64,000 bases of DNA from an uncultured bacterium (GCA_905214875.1 CAJMNR010000012.1:1-64000); one strand, 5' to 3'. Counted from the stretch's first letter, positions 33,952-42,933 are shown. Translations and numbers: made by a program. Notes: generated from the sequence alone by a model not told the origin.

Positions 33952-35328
33952 TTACTCTACGATTTTTTGAATCCAAACACCTTTCTTCACTAAAACAAAC
34001 CCAATCACGCATTTTACAATTTCGATTGACTGACAAATAAAATACACCATTACAATGGAAATTGACGTAAAACGAGTCAAACAAAATGCAAGCGGTATGG
34101 TAACTGTCCATACAAAGAAACTGTCAAAGATAAACGTGATAACTGTTTTTCCACCGGAACGTAGCGTAAAATACGTACAATGTGTCAATGCCTGTAGCGG
34201 CATGCAGACTGCAGCAACTACAATAAATTGTTTTGCAAGTTCCTTAATCTGAGCGGATGTATTGTATAGTTCCGGGAAAAATGGCGCTACCACTACCATG
34301 ATTGCCCCAACGACTACGCAGCTCATAAATGAGAAAAACATCATTTTGTAAGCAGAATCCTTTGCTTCTTCAAACTTTTCTGCACCTAGCTGCTGTCCAA
34401 CAATAATTGCCACAGAATTTCCAAGCGCAATAAATACGATGGTAAATACATTATTAATCGTATTGGATATGTTCATTCCTGCAACAACCGATAGTCCTCT
34501 TACCGAGTAACATTGCATGATTGTTGCCATCCCTGCCGACCATAAAAATTCATTTACAATCAAAGGGGCACCTTTTACAAAGATATGTCCAACTAAATTT
34601 CTTGGAATATGCATCGAGCGATATGCCTTTTCAATAAATGGATTTTTCTCATGATTTACATGTGTCCATGCGATAATCAAAGCACATTCTACATAACGGG
34701 AAATCACCGTAGCAAGCGCTGCACCACGAACTCCAAGTTCCGGTGCGCCAAACTTTCCAAAGATCAAAATATAGTTTAAGATACAGTTAAGTACAACGGC
34801 CGAAATGGATGCAACCATAGGAGGTAACGTCTTTCCACCTTCTCGAAGAGTACTCGCATACGTTTGAGATACGGCATAAGGAATCAGCCCAAATAACATG
34901 ATAAATAAAAACTGTTTTCCATAATTTAGTGTCTCATCAATGCTTCCAACATCTCCACTTCCTTTTAAATAAAAGGAGATTAATTCTATCCGAAATATCC
35001 AGAATACAGCGATTGCAAGAGCACTCGCAATCATGCTTGTCATTATTTTAAAACGGAATGTATGACGGACGCCTTCGTAATTCTTCTCTCCCCAAAACTG
35101 GGCACCAAAGATTCCTGCTCCTGAAATTACACCGAAGATACTAACATTGAAGACTAGCATCAGCTGATTGACAATCGCAACTCCAGACATCTGTTCCGTT
35201 CCTACCTGGCCGATCATAATGTTATCTGCAAGACTTAACAGATTGGTAATTCCATTTTGAATCATAATTGGAATGGCCAGCGCAAGGACTGTCATATAAA
35301 ACTTCTTGTTTCCTATAAATTTTTTCAT
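33952..35328 (-). CDS. MATE family efflux transporter
   Basis: A 458-residue membrane protein with 12 predicted helices of the MATE (NorM/DinF-like) group: IPIMIQNGITNLLSLADNIMIGQVGTEQM at the start is cut here to its core L-A-D-N-I-M-I-G, and Q-F-W-G-E-K-N-Y follows in helix 2-3. It exports drugs or other small molecules by H+ or Na+ antiport. The start follows AAGAGGGCAAG. The neighbours do not indicate a substrate. Confidence 0.88.
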   Translation of the reverse strand: MKKFIGNKKFYMTVLALAIPIMIQNGITNLLSLADNIMIGQVGTEQMSGVAIVNQLMLVFNVSIFGVISGAGIFGAQFWGEKNYEGVRHTFRFKIMTSMIASALAIAVFWIFRIELISFYLKGSGDVGSIDETLNYGKQFLFIMLFGLIPYAVSQTYASTLREGGKTLPPMVASISAVVLNCILNYILIFGKFGAPELGVRGAALATVISRYVECALIIAWTHVNHEKNPFIEKAYRSMHIPRNLVGHIFVKGAPLIVNEFLWSAGMATIMQCYSVRGLSVVAGMNISNTINNVFTIVFIALGNSVAIIVGQQLGAEKFEEAKDSAYKMMFFSFMSCVVVGAIMVVVAPFFPELYNTSAQIKELAKQFIVVAAVCMPLQALTHCTYFTLRSGGKTVITFIFDSFFVWTVTIPLAFCLTRFTSISIVMVYFICQSIEIVKCVIGFVLVKKGVWIQKIVE

Positions 35329-35395
35329 CTTGCCCTCTTATCTAGTGTCTAAAATAGTTACATGCGCTATTATACCTAATATTAAGTGGCTTTTC

Positions 35396-36163
35396 TTATT
35401 CGTGGTGTCCACAACCGTGACTTCCGCATCCACCTTCATGATGTTCCCCATGGTGATGGTGATTACATTGTACATCAGGATTATATACTAAAGCATCTTG
35501 TAACAATTGATTTACTGCTTCGTCTGCATCTCCTGTTACACCGCCATATAATTTGATTCCTGCTTGCGCCATTGCGTCCATAGCTCCACCGCCGATACCG
35601 CCGCAGATTAAAACATCAACGCCGTTTTCCACAAGGAATCCAGCAAGCGCTCCATGGCCTTTCCCATTAGTTTCTACTACTTGGCTGTTCACGATTTTTT
35701 TCTCTTCCACATCATATACTTTAAATGCTTCTGTCTTTCCAAAGTGTTGAAAAATTTGTCCGTTGTCGTATGTTACTGCTACTCTCATCATATTCTCCTT
35801 TTTCTCTGCTATTTTTATTATTTCAGTTCTGAAATGACACCTGCCATACCCAAAACATGCTGCACTTCCATCACATATTTCATAATTTCCGCCAGCAATC
35901 TGTAACTCCAGCCCATTGACCAAACATTCTGCAATTTTAACTCTAGCACTATTATAAATTGCCTGCGCAGTTGTCCTTGCTACGTTCATACGAACCGCAC
36001 ATTCTTCCTGCGAACTTCCTTCTAAGTCAATCAATCGAATACTCTCGTACTCATCCACTGTCATTATAATCTTTTGCCTTCTTGTCCTTTGATTCCCTTT
36101 GGGACCAAAGCTATCACAAGATGGCTCCGTACAAATGCGACGTATTTTGCTAGGTCTTGGCAT
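35396..36163 (-). CDS. DUF134-NifX/NifB-type fusion with His-rich tail
   Basis: A 255-residue fusion. Residues 1-95 are a DUF134 helix-turn-helix domain (MPRPSKIRRICTEPSCDSFG; TVDEYESIRLIDLEGSSQEE). Residues about 125-235 are a dinitrogenase Fe-Mo cofactor-binding fold (MRVAVTYDNGQIFQHFGKTEAF; DVLICGGIGGGAMDAMAQAGI). The tail is metal-binding (HHHHGEHHEGGCGSHGCGHHE split as H4, H2, C, H, C, H2). The two domains are often separate adjacent genes; here they share one frame. A metal- or Fe-S-responsive regulator is inferred. ATG 36163 lies behind AAGGGGGAG. No nif structural gene is nearby. Confidence 0.85.
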   Translation of the reverse strand: MPRPSKIRRICTEPSCDSFGPKGNQRTRRQKIIMTVDEYESIRLIDLEGSSQEECAVRMNVARTTAQAIYNSARVKIAECLVNGLELQIAGGNYEICDGSAACFGYGRCHFRTEIIKIAEKKENMMRVAVTYDNGQIFQHFGKTEAFKVYDVEEKKIVNSQVVETNGKGHGALAGFLVENGVDVLICGGIGGGAMDAMAQAGIKLYGGVTGDADEAVNQLLQDALVYNPDVQCNHHHHGEHHEGGCGSHGCGHHE

Positions 36164-36227
36164 AGAACTCCCCCTTTTATTTCTGGCATATGCCATTTAT
36201 TCAATTATATCAGTATAGGATACAATG

Positions 36228-37346
36228 TCAAGGTGACTGTTCAAATTGTTCTCTTTGTAAACGTTCCTGTGCTACTTGCTCTATCAATTCCTCAATTCGA
36301 TTCTTTTTATGAGGAACATTTCTAGCATATCTTTTGTCATGTTGAAAGATATAAGGCAGCACATCATAGATATTGTCAAAGTCTAACTTTTGAATGTGAA
36401 ATCCTTCATTTACGTTATGATTACTTTTACGGCTTATTTTTATCGAAGCAATACGTAAATTTTTATGGAATATTTCTTTTATCTTACCTTGTTCATGATA
36501 TATTCTCCACGAAGAAATCGGTGTCTGAATAAAAACGATGCCATCACAAAATTCACACTTCATTTCATAATTCTTACAAATATTTCGTACTGTATTTTCA
36601 GAAAAATGATTCTCCTGAATCGTGGTTTGTGTGTTTCGTTTTAGCCTAATCACTCTTACCATATGACCACAACTCTTACATAATCGATATCCGTCAAACA
36701 AACAGCTTAGCAAGTGATACTCTAACTGTTGTCTTTCTTTTTTAATCACATACCTACATGTATGGGTATGCACGACCACAGATTTTTTTAAAGATACCAA
36801 TTGACTGTTATTCCTTTTACATTTCTTGATATATACATATTTTATTTTATAAAATAAATTTCTTAAGTAGGCAGCATCCTTCTTGGCGTTATGAAGCATA
36901 TAAGGCTCATAGCAGAGGCCATATTGGTTCATCATATACTCAAATCCCAATTTTCTCTTTTGTCGATAAAGGAAAGAAACCATGTCTTGTAATACGATCA
37001 CATTATGTTTTGGCAATTGTAATCTCTCATCTAGAATTGCCTCTTTTAAAACTTCATATGTATAACGGTTCCAAACAACCCATGTCTCAATCTCGGAGCC
37101 AAACTCCAAAAATCGCTTCAGTGCTTCTTTTCGCCCCATCCCATTTTTTAATTTCTCTTCTGTTAAATGCATGATCGTTAGTGTTTCCACTCGAACAAGT
37201 TGAATATCCCTAGGCTGAATTATTTGATAAAAGGTAACATTCTTTGACGAAGGTCCATTCGAATCTATACAACCTATTTGTATTATTTCTTTTTTTCCTA
37301 ATTCCTGTATCTCATGCCATTCAATATCTATAAATAAGTATCTCAT
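36228..37346 (-). CDS. DEDDh 3'-5' exonuclease-like protein with Cys-motif C-terminus
   Basis: A 372-residue protein. Residues 1-185 are an RNase T/DNA polymerase III epsilon-type exonuclease: DIEW (D7, E9), a middle aspartate in LQDMVSF and the terminal H-x4-D motif in HNAKKDAAYL. The C-terminal 180 residues hold CKSCGH and CEFCD pairs about 45 residues apart, a possible zinc site, plus basic segments that could bind nucleic acid. I do not recognise this C-terminal part. The start follows AGGAGAAGC. It is monocistronic. Confidence 0.7.
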   Translation of the reverse strand: MRYLFIDIEWHEIQELGKKEIIQIGCIDSNGPSSKNVTFYQIIQPRDIQLVRVETLTIMHLTEEKLKNGMGRKEALKRFLEFGSEIETWVVWNRYTYEVLKEAILDERLQLPKHNVIVLQDMVSFLYRQKRKLGFEYMMNQYGLCYEPYMLHNAKKDAAYLRNLFYKIKYVYIKKCKRNNSQLVSLKKSVVVHTHTCRYVIKKERQQLEYHLLSCLFDGYRLCKSCGHMVRVIRLKRNTQTTIQENHFSENTVRNICKNYEMKCEFCDGIVFIQTPISSWRIYHEQGKIKEIFHKNLRIASIKISRKSNHNVNEGFHIQKLDFDNIYDVLPYIFQHDKRYARNVPHKKNRIEELIEQVAQERLQREQFEQSP

Positions 37347-37650
37347 ACACTCAGCTTCTCCTATTCCTTACTTTTACTTCTGATTTTAGCAAAAAATACG
37401 CGATATTCATTTGGTACTTTATACCATTATCAAGTGTTTCTTTTAACTATTCTGCCTCTCAGTTGAGTGCCATCCTTTTTTTACTTGATTGGAGGCTTGT
37501 CAAAGAGAAGTTTCTAAATCAAGCAAAAAGAGCTTCCTATGCTTACAATTCCATCATAGAAAACTCTTTTCTTCCATTCCATCTTTATGTCAAATATGGT
37601 AAGAATACATTTGCCAATCCCAAAAATAAGAAAAATCCTAATACATCGCA
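37347..37650. other. 304-base intergenic region without clear content
   Basis: AT-rich sequence between the DEDDh gene and the pseudouridine synthase gene. It would hold the DEDDh promoter; I see no strong hairpin, repeat or credible coding sequence. Confidence 0.6.
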
Positions 37651-38589
37651 TTATATACAATATGTTGGTTCTTCTATTATTTCTATGCCTCCGGCAACCA
37701 ACACTCTTTTCATATCTTCAGGCAATGGTGCCTCTATTTTCATCATTTCACCCGTAATCGGATGACTAAAGGAAAGCATGGCCGAATGCAGTGCCTGCCG
37801 CTCCATGCTCTTACAGCCTTCATTGTATAAGAAATCACCAAGCAGAGGATGACCAAGATAAGACATATGCACACGAATCTGATGAGTACGCCCCGTTTCC
37901 AACTTCAATGCAAGTAAGGATACTTCCTTTTCTTCGTACTGAAGCACCGCCAATCGTCGATAGTGTGTAACTGCTCTCTTTCCATTTACCAAATCCACCT
38001 GCCGTTCAATCACGCTTCCCTCTTTTCGTCCAATCGGCAAATCCACCACGCCTTCTTCTTCCGTCACGCCCTCTACAAGCGCCATATACGTTCGATGAAT
38101 CGCTCGATTCTTCACCTGCTCAGATAAAATTGCTGCACTCAGCGCATTCTTTGCAAGGATTGTTGCTCCTGTCGTATCTCGGTCCAAACGGTTAATGCAG
38201 CGAAACACATACGCTTCGCCTTTTTTCATAAAATAGTATGCAACCGCATTTGCAAGGGTATTATGATAATTATTGATTGATTGATGCACCGGCATGTTAT
38301 GGGGCTTGTTTATTACCAGGATGTCCTCATCCTCGTAGAGGATGGATAGATTGCTCTCAACTGGAAGAATAGATTCCTGGTCTACAGTTTCTTCGATGGT
38401 GATTTGTAAGGTGTCTCCGGGATGAAGTAGCTCGTTTACACAGGCGTGAGTCTGGTTCTTTAGGATGCCTGTTGGGGTCTTTTTTAGGGCGTTTATTAGG
38501 GTAGTGGAATAGGAGTGGTGTTTTAGGAAGGTTGAGATAGTTTGTGGTGAGGTATTTTGTGGGAGGGTATAGGTTAGGGTTCTTTGCAT
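37651..38589 (-). CDS. RluA family pseudouridine synthase
   Basis: A 312-residue RNA pseudouridine synthase with an N-terminal S4-like domain (about 1-75) and a catalytic domain. The catalytic aspartate is in RCINRLDRDTTGATI, and the RluA motifs ILYEDEDILVINKP and LETGRTHQIRVHMSYLGHPLLGD are present. Targets (23S rRNA or tRNA uridines) cannot be assigned. ATG 38589 follows CAGGAGATCCCC; 13 upstream open codons are not needed. The 5' 200 bases of the gene are unusually C-rich on the coding strand compared with the neighbours. Confidence 0.88.
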   Translation of the reverse strand: MQRTLTYTLPQNTSPQTISTFLKHHSYSTTLINALKKTPTGILKNQTHACVNELLHPGDTLQITIEETVDQESILPVESNLSILYEDEDILVINKPHNMPVHQSINNYHNTLANAVAYYFMKKGEAYVFRCINRLDRDTTGATILAKNALSAAILSEQVKNRAIHRTYMALVEGVTEEEGVVDLPIGRKEGSVIERQVDLVNGKRAVTHYRRLAVLQYEEKEVSLLALKLETGRTHQIRVHMSYLGHPLLGDFLYNEGCKSMERQALHSAMLSFSHPITGEMMKIEAPLPEDMKRVLVAGGIEIIEEPTYCI

Positions 38590-38772
38590 GGGGATCTCCT
38601 GTGTGTTTTTTTGTCGATTAATAGTCAATATAAAATTATTTTAACATAATATTAGAGAATATATAATTTATTTTTTTAAATTTAAAATAGCATAATTTCT
38701 CCATTCATATTTTCCCTTCATAACTGTCATACTAAAAATGAGCGCAGAAAATGTTGAAAAAAGGAGATAAAC

Positions 38773-39972
38773 ATGAAAACTTTAAGAGATTTATACAAAG
38801 CAGGCAACGGTCCATCTAGTTCTCATACCATGGGTCCAACAACCGCTGCCAGAATGTTTCTAATGGAATTTCCAGATGCAGACTCTTATAAAGTAATTCT
38901 ATATGACTCTCTTGCTAAAACAGGTAAAGGGCATCGTACGGATCGTGCTCTTTACAAAACGTTTGAGCCTCACGAAGTTGAAATTATATTCGACAAGGAA
39001 ACTACCGGTCTTCCACACCCAAATACATTAGACTTCTATGCTTATAAAAACAAGGAACAGGTTGGATACTGGCGTGTCCTAAGTGTCGGCGGAGGCGCAA
39101 TTCAAATTGTCGGCCGCGAACGAGGTACACTTCCTGAAATCTACAAACTAAATTCATTTGCAGAGATTTCTGATTATTGTCGCTCACATAATATTAGAAT
39201 CTGGCAATATGTAGAGGAAGTGGAAGGACCTGAAATATGGGAATACCTATCCGATGTTTGGTTCGTCATGAAGACATCCATTGCCGAAGGCTTAGCCGCT
39301 ACTGGTGTATTACCTGGTGGAATTGGACTAGAGAGAAAAGCAAACTTTCTATATAACCAACGCCATATTGACGAATCTCCACAGACAAGGGAAAACCGCA
39401 TTGTATGTTCCTATGCCTATGCCGTTACTGAACAAAATGCGGATAATGGTATTGTAGTTACTGCTCCAACCTGCGGCGCTTGTGGTGTCGTTCCTGCAGT
39501 TTTAAGATATATGCAAGAAAAACACGGATTCGAGGACATTGAAGTAGTCCATGCATTAGCAACTGGAGGTATTGTTGGTAACCTGATCAAAACGAATGCC
39601 TCTATTTCAGGTGCAGAGTGTGGTTGTCAGGCCGAAGTCGGATCCGCGTGTTCCATGGCTGCCGCTGCTCTTGGTGAGTTATTTGGTGCTGGACTTAACC
39701 AAATCGAATACGCTGCTGAAGTTGCAATGGAACATCACCTTGGACTTACTTGCGACCCAATTAAAGGATTGGTACAGATTCCTTGTATCGAACGTAATGC
39801 CGTTGCCGCAATGCGTGCCATCAACGCGCTCACAATTGCCAACTTCCTTACCGACACAAGAAAAATTTCTCTTGATATGGTTATCAAAACAATGTACGAA
39901 ACAGGAAAAGATATGCATTCCCACTATAAAGAGACTTCTCAAGGTGGACTTGCTAAAACTTATGAATCATAG
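38773..39972 (+). CDS. sdaA: L-serine ammonia-lyase, iron-sulfur, single chain
   Basis: A 399-residue enzyme that deaminates L-serine to pyruvate and ammonia. The beta-like N-terminal domain begins LYKAGNGPSSSHTMGP, and the alpha domain carries the cysteines for the [4Fe-4S] cluster in APTCGACGVVPAVL and GAECGCQAEVGSACSMAAAAL. No ACT domain separates the two. It is intact, whereas the two-gene form of the same activity at 60950-61780 is broken, so this is the likely functional serine dehydratase. The start follows AAAAAAGGAGAT. It ends with the terminator at 40018-40060. Confidence 0.9.
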   Translation: MKTLRDLYKAGNGPSSSHTMGPTTAARMFLMEFPDADSYKVILYDSLAKTGKGHRTDRALYKTFEPHEVEIIFDKETTGLPHPNTLDFYAYKNKEQVGYWRVLSVGGGAIQIVGRERGTLPEIYKLNSFAEISDYCRSHNIRIWQYVEEVEGPEIWEYLSDVWFVMKTSIAEGLAATGVLPGGIGLERKANFLYNQRHIDESPQTRENRIVCSYAYAVTEQNADNGIVVTAPTCGACGVVPAVLRYMQEKHGFEDIEVVHALATGGIVGNLIKTNASISGAECGCQAEVGSACSMAAAALGELFGAGLNQIEYAAEVAMEHHLGLTCDPIKGLVQIPCIERNAVAAMRAINALTIANFLTDTRKISLDMVIKTMYETGKDMHSHYKETSQGGLAKTYES

Positions 39973-40017
39973 TATGTTTACAAAAATGAACACCGCGTAA
40001 CTACTTCTTCTTTTAGA

Positions 40018-40060
40018 AAAAGGGCTTGTCACATGATAAATTTCATGTAGCAAGCCCTTT
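40018..40060. terminator. Bidirectional terminator
   Basis: Stem aaagggcttg/caagcccttt with an inner acatg/catgt stem, between the convergent serine dehydratase and nuclease genes. Confidence 0.8.
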
Positions 40061-40081
40061 CTCTCTATCTTTTATTTACCT

Positions 40082-40693
40082 CTATTGCTGGCTGTGGACT
40101 GCTGAAATATTTTTCTCATGTTCCACCAATTGTTTTCTGCTCTTTACCATTTCATTGCGACTCAATGTATCTCGATTCCATAATTGCACTTGGTTTCCCT
40201 GCGCAAGTTGAATGGCACTGCTTGTAAAATAGTTGTTCGTAACGACAAGTGCTGTCTTCGCACCATACATTCGTTTCGATGCATACACTTCCTGCACTGC
40301 CTGAATTCCAACCTTGTCACTGTAGCATTTTGCCTGAACCACCGTAGTCTTCCCTTTCTTATGCAAGACCAAATCAGCGCCATAATCATGAGACTTTGGC
40401 GTTTTCTCCACTCGATAACCTAACTCTGAAAAATAATGATACAAATAGTCTTCGAATTCCTCACCGCTCATTTGATCGATTTCTGCAAGTTCACGCTTCA
40501 CAAACTCCGACTTCTCCCTGATTAACCAATATACAACGCCTACGGTGCTTACAATAAGCAAAAGGATAAGCCCATACTCTTTCAAGAAAAATCCCATAAA
40601 TTTTGGAATCTTCTCAAGTGCAGTGACAAAAGCCACTATTCCAAGAATAAACCAAATAAGATTGTTATCGCCTTTCTTTCCCAATTTTCTCAC
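40082..40693 (-). CDS. Membrane-anchored Mrr-type restriction endonuclease-like protein
   Basis: A 203-residue protein. Two N-terminal transmembrane helices (about 12-28 and 38-58) precede an Mrr_cat domain (about 75-185) with the PD-(D/E)xK residues in G-A-D-L-V-L and V-V-Q-A-K-C-Y, preceded by the glutamate in MSGEEFEDYL. Such membrane Mrr proteins are common single genes; a defence function is not established. The start is uncertain: GTG 40693 gives the full first helix, while a TTG nine bases downstream has a better placed AGGGTGAG. Confidence 0.78.
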   Translation of the reverse strand: MRKLGKKGDNNLIWFILGIVAFVTALEKIPKFMGFFLKEYGLILLLIVSTVGVVYWLIREKSEFVKRELAEIDQMSGEEFEDYLYHYFSELGYRVEKTPKSHDYGADLVLHKKGKTTVVQAKCYSDKVGIQAVQEVYASKRMYGAKTALVVTNNYFTSSAIQLAQGNQVQLWNRDTLSRNEMVKSRKQLVEHEKNISAVHSQQ

Positions 40694-40765
40694 CCTAACA
40701 TAGTATTATGTTAATTAGTTTGAGAAATTTTAGTGGAATCTATGCATAAAAAGTTGGAGTATGAT

Positions 40766-41185
40766 TTATTTCCTACACTCTTCACAAATCCCATACAACA
40801 CCGTTCGCACAGGATTCATCTCAAAGCCATGATGCTCTAACACATGTTCTTCAAGACTCACCATCTCGTGACAATGCAAGTGAATGAGCTTTCCGCATTT
40901 TTCACATTTGCAGTGAACGCAGGCTGGCTTGTGGCACTGTTCTTGATTGCCTAGATATTCAAAGCAGGCGCTTGTTGTGCCATCGACTGTGTATTTTGCA
41001 ACCAAACCTTCTGCTACCATACGCTCCAAGTGGCGGTATACGGTCGTCGTACCGATTGTCACGCCTTGCTCTTTAAAATACGCACAAATGTCATTTACTG
41101 TGACATGGCTGCCGACTGGAAGTGATTGCAAATACGACTTAAGCTCTGCCATTTGCTTTGTTTGATATTGTGTTTTACGAGCCAT
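40766..41185 (-). CDS. Fur family regulator, probably Zur
   Basis: A 139-residue Fur-family repressor. The winged helix (about 1-80: SHVTVNDICAYFKEQGVTIGTTTVYRHLERM) is followed by structural zinc cysteines HCKCEKCGK and a terminal C-x2-C (GICEECRK), with metal histidines in IHLHCHEM and LEHHGFEM. Position downstream of a ZnuA-like gene and an L33 relic suggests zinc control, and hence Zur, but PerR or Fur cannot be excluded by sequence alone. The start follows GGAGGCGG. Confidence 0.85.
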   Translation of the reverse strand: MARKTQYQTKQMAELKSYLQSLPVGSHVTVNDICAYFKEQGVTIGTTTVYRHLERMVAEGLVAKYTVDGTTSACFEYLGNQEQCHKPACVHCKCEKCGKLIHLHCHEMVSLEEHVLEHHGFEMNPVRTVLYGICEECRK

Positions 41186-41262
41186 AGGTTCCGCCTCCAG
41201 TAGATTAAAGTTTTTTCCTATTATAGCATCTCCAAAAAGAAAGTCAATCTATGTAGAATTAT

Positions 41263-41290
41263 AGGCTACCTCATCATAATGGGGTAGCCT
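41263..41290. terminator. Hairpin after the zinc-uptake lipoprotein and L33 relic
   Basis: AGGCTACC/GGTAGCCT with a 12-base loop lies between the L33 relic and the Fur-type gene. There is no T run, so it may only attenuate transcription. Confidence 0.4.
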
Positions 41291-41301
41291 AACTCTATTT
41301 T

Positions 41302-41379
41302 CTATGGAAGCTTATTCTTTGTTGTTGTATAATTTCTGTCATGACATTCTGTGCATTCTAATGTAATTTTCGTTCTCAA
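41302..41379 (-). pseudogene. rpmG: Ribosomal protein L33 relic, cut by nonsense codon
   Basis: A TTG start at 41379, seven bases from GGAGG and overlapping the stop of the upstream lipoprotein gene, opens 25 codons reading (M)RTKITLECTECHDRNYTTT then KNKLP. This is the N-terminal half of L33 with the first zinc CxxC. TAG follows; beyond it the frame reads KIELGYP, close to the normal L33 continuation (E/K-x-I/L-E-L-K-K-Y-C-P), so a Glu codon has probably become a stop and the second CxxC is lost. A truncated peptide could still be made. Confidence 0.65.
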
Positions 41380-42353
41380 TTTAAAGCCTCCTTTAGTACC
41401 TCTACGTTGTGTTCCATCAAACTCATATAAGTAGCACCAGCTTCAAAATCATCTTTTGTTACATTGTGAACTGCATTTAAAAGTTCACTTTTCGCACCGG
41501 TTGCTTCACAAATGGAATTACAAACTTGTTCATTGGATAACTCGATATGGAACACGACAGGAATCTTATCCTTCTTCACCTTATCATTTAGAAATGCAAT
41601 GGTTGCCGCACTGGCTTCCGTATCGGTGGAACACCCCGGAAATGCTGCATAGTAAGTAAGACCATAGGCATCTGCAAAATATCTAAATGGGAAGCGGTCG
41701 CCTACGATGATTTCTTTTCTTTTGGCATTGCTTATAACATCCTGAAACTTTTTATCAAGCTCTGTAAGCTTTGCAATGTAAGCGTTTGTGTTGCTCTTAT
41801 AGTCCTCGGCATTGGCAGGATCAATCTGGCAAAGATGATCGCATAATTTCTGTACAATGAGCATTGCATTATTTGGAGATGTCCAAACATGTTCATCGTA
41901 TTCAACTTCGTCGCCCTCTTCTTCCTCTTCCTCTGCTGTCATTCCTTCTACTGTCTTTTCCTCCACAAGACTTACGCAATCCATTAGTGTTACTACATCC
42001 GTCTTTTTTGTATCAACACAGCTAAGGATTTTTTCTACCCACGCATCGGACTCTCCTCCTACATAAACAAACATATCGGAATTGGTCACGTTTTTAATAT
42101 CTTGTGGCGTTGGTTCAAAGCTATGACTTTCTGCGCCTGGAGCTAACAACATCGTTAGGTTAATGTGGTCTCCTCCAATCTGACGCAAGAAATCATATTC
42201 CGGGAAAATGGTTGCAATCACATTTATTTTATTCGAAGAATTTTGCGTACTCTCTGTTTCTTTACTTTCTGTTTTATTCCCGCATGCAGTGAAAGCTACC
42301 ATGGACATAATGGACATAACAACAAGCAAAATTACTTTATTCAGTTTTTTCAT
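41376..42353 (-). CDS. znuA: ZnuA-like metal ABC transporter substrate-binding lipoprotein
   Basis: A 325-residue cluster A-1 binding protein. The signal peptide ends in the lipobox FTAC (C24 or so). Metal-ligand histidines are in GAESHSFEPTPQD and YDEHVWTSPNN, with others in the C-lobe. A Glu-rich loop (EEEEEEGDEVEYDEH) replaces the His-rich loop of many ZnuA proteins. Zinc or manganese uptake is expected, but no ATPase or permease gene lies next to it, so it must work with a transporter encoded elsewhere. ATG 42353 follows TTGGAGG at 11 bases. A small CPxC membrane protein gene precedes it by 82 bases. Confidence 0.85.
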   Translation of the reverse strand: MKKLNKVILLVVMSIMSMVAFTACGNKTESKETESTQNSSNKINVIATIFPEYDFLRQIGGDHINLTMLLAPGAESHSFEPTPQDIKNVTNSDMFVYVGGESDAWVEKILSCVDTKKTDVVTLMDCVSLVEEKTVEGMTAEEEEEEGDEVEYDEHVWTSPNNAMLIVQKLCDHLCQIDPANAEDYKSNTNAYIAKLTELDKKFQDVISNAKRKEIIVGDRFPFRYFADAYGLTYYAAFPGCSTDTEASAATIAFLNDKVKKDKIPVVFHIELSNEQVCNSICEATGAKSELLNAVHNVTKDDFEAGATYMSLMEHNVEVLKEALN

Positions 42354-42435
42354 TTCTATTAGACCTCCAAAATATAAGATTTGTAACATGGCGTATTTAT
42401 GTATAAATCGCCGGATTATTTACAAACTATATATT

Positions 42436-42741
42436 TTAATCGTCTAGCCTTACTTTATCTAATATGAGTGTTCGCTTTTGAAAGGAGTTTAAGAATAAAA
42501 CCACTACTTTTCGAATCGTAGTAGCCAATAAGAAACTGCATATGACAGCCAAAATTGCTCCACCAATCTGGCTTAGCATTGTTTCTGCAACCTGTAGTTC
42601 ATGACAAATCGGACATTCTATCCCTGTACATTCATGAACAAAATGATTGGATTCGTAGTGTAAATAATATTGTGCTGTAAAAACGATGATAAATGCGAGA
42701 AGGACAGCTATTGCTTTTTTTAGTAGAATTTTATTTTTCAT
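42436..42741 (-). CDS. Small membrane protein with HEC-x4-CPICH motif
   Basis: A 101-residue protein with an N-terminal transmembrane helix (about 8-27), a short extracytoplasmic loop containing H-F-V-H-E-C-T-G-I-E-C-P-I-C-H (three His and three Cys within 15 residues), a second helix (about 55-78) and a basic cytoplasmic tail. The loop looks like an external zinc or thiol site. It sits first in an apparent operon with the ZnuA-like lipoprotein and the Fur-type regulator, so a role in metal capture or sensing is inferred. I do not know a named family. The start follows AGGGAGGAATAG. Confidence 0.7.
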   Translation of the reverse strand: MKNKILLKKAIAVLLAFIIVFTAQYYLHYESNHFVHECTGIECPICHELQVAETMLSQIGGAILAVICSFLLATTIRKVVVLFLNSFQKRTLILDKVRLDD

Positions 42742-42847
42742 ATCAACTATTCCTCCCTTTCTTTTTCCGTTTTCTAAGAACGTTAAGATTACTATGTATT
42801 AAATGCAATTTGAAAACGTTTTTCATTTTACGCTTTTTCCTTTCACC

Positions 42848-42891
42848 TGTCAATAAATATCATTGACAAAATAACTTATGTTACATATAAT
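42848..42891 (+). promoter_or_regulatory. Promoter and palindromic operator of the MarR-TauE pair
   Basis: TTGACA (42863-42868), 17 bases, TATAAT (42886-42891). The -35 box is part of a perfect inverted repeat TGTCAAT-7-ATTGACA (42848-42868), a plausible MarR operator. Confidence 0.7.
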
Positions 42892-42933
42892 ACTAAAAAT
42901 AGATATTCTAATTTTAGAACATTTGGAGGTCAT

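Noticed and set aside
37463..37765. 100-codon plus-strand ORF between exonuclease and pseudouridine synthase genes
   Set aside because: It runs into the 3' end of the pseudouridine synthase gene antisense, has no ribosome binding site and no recognisable motif.
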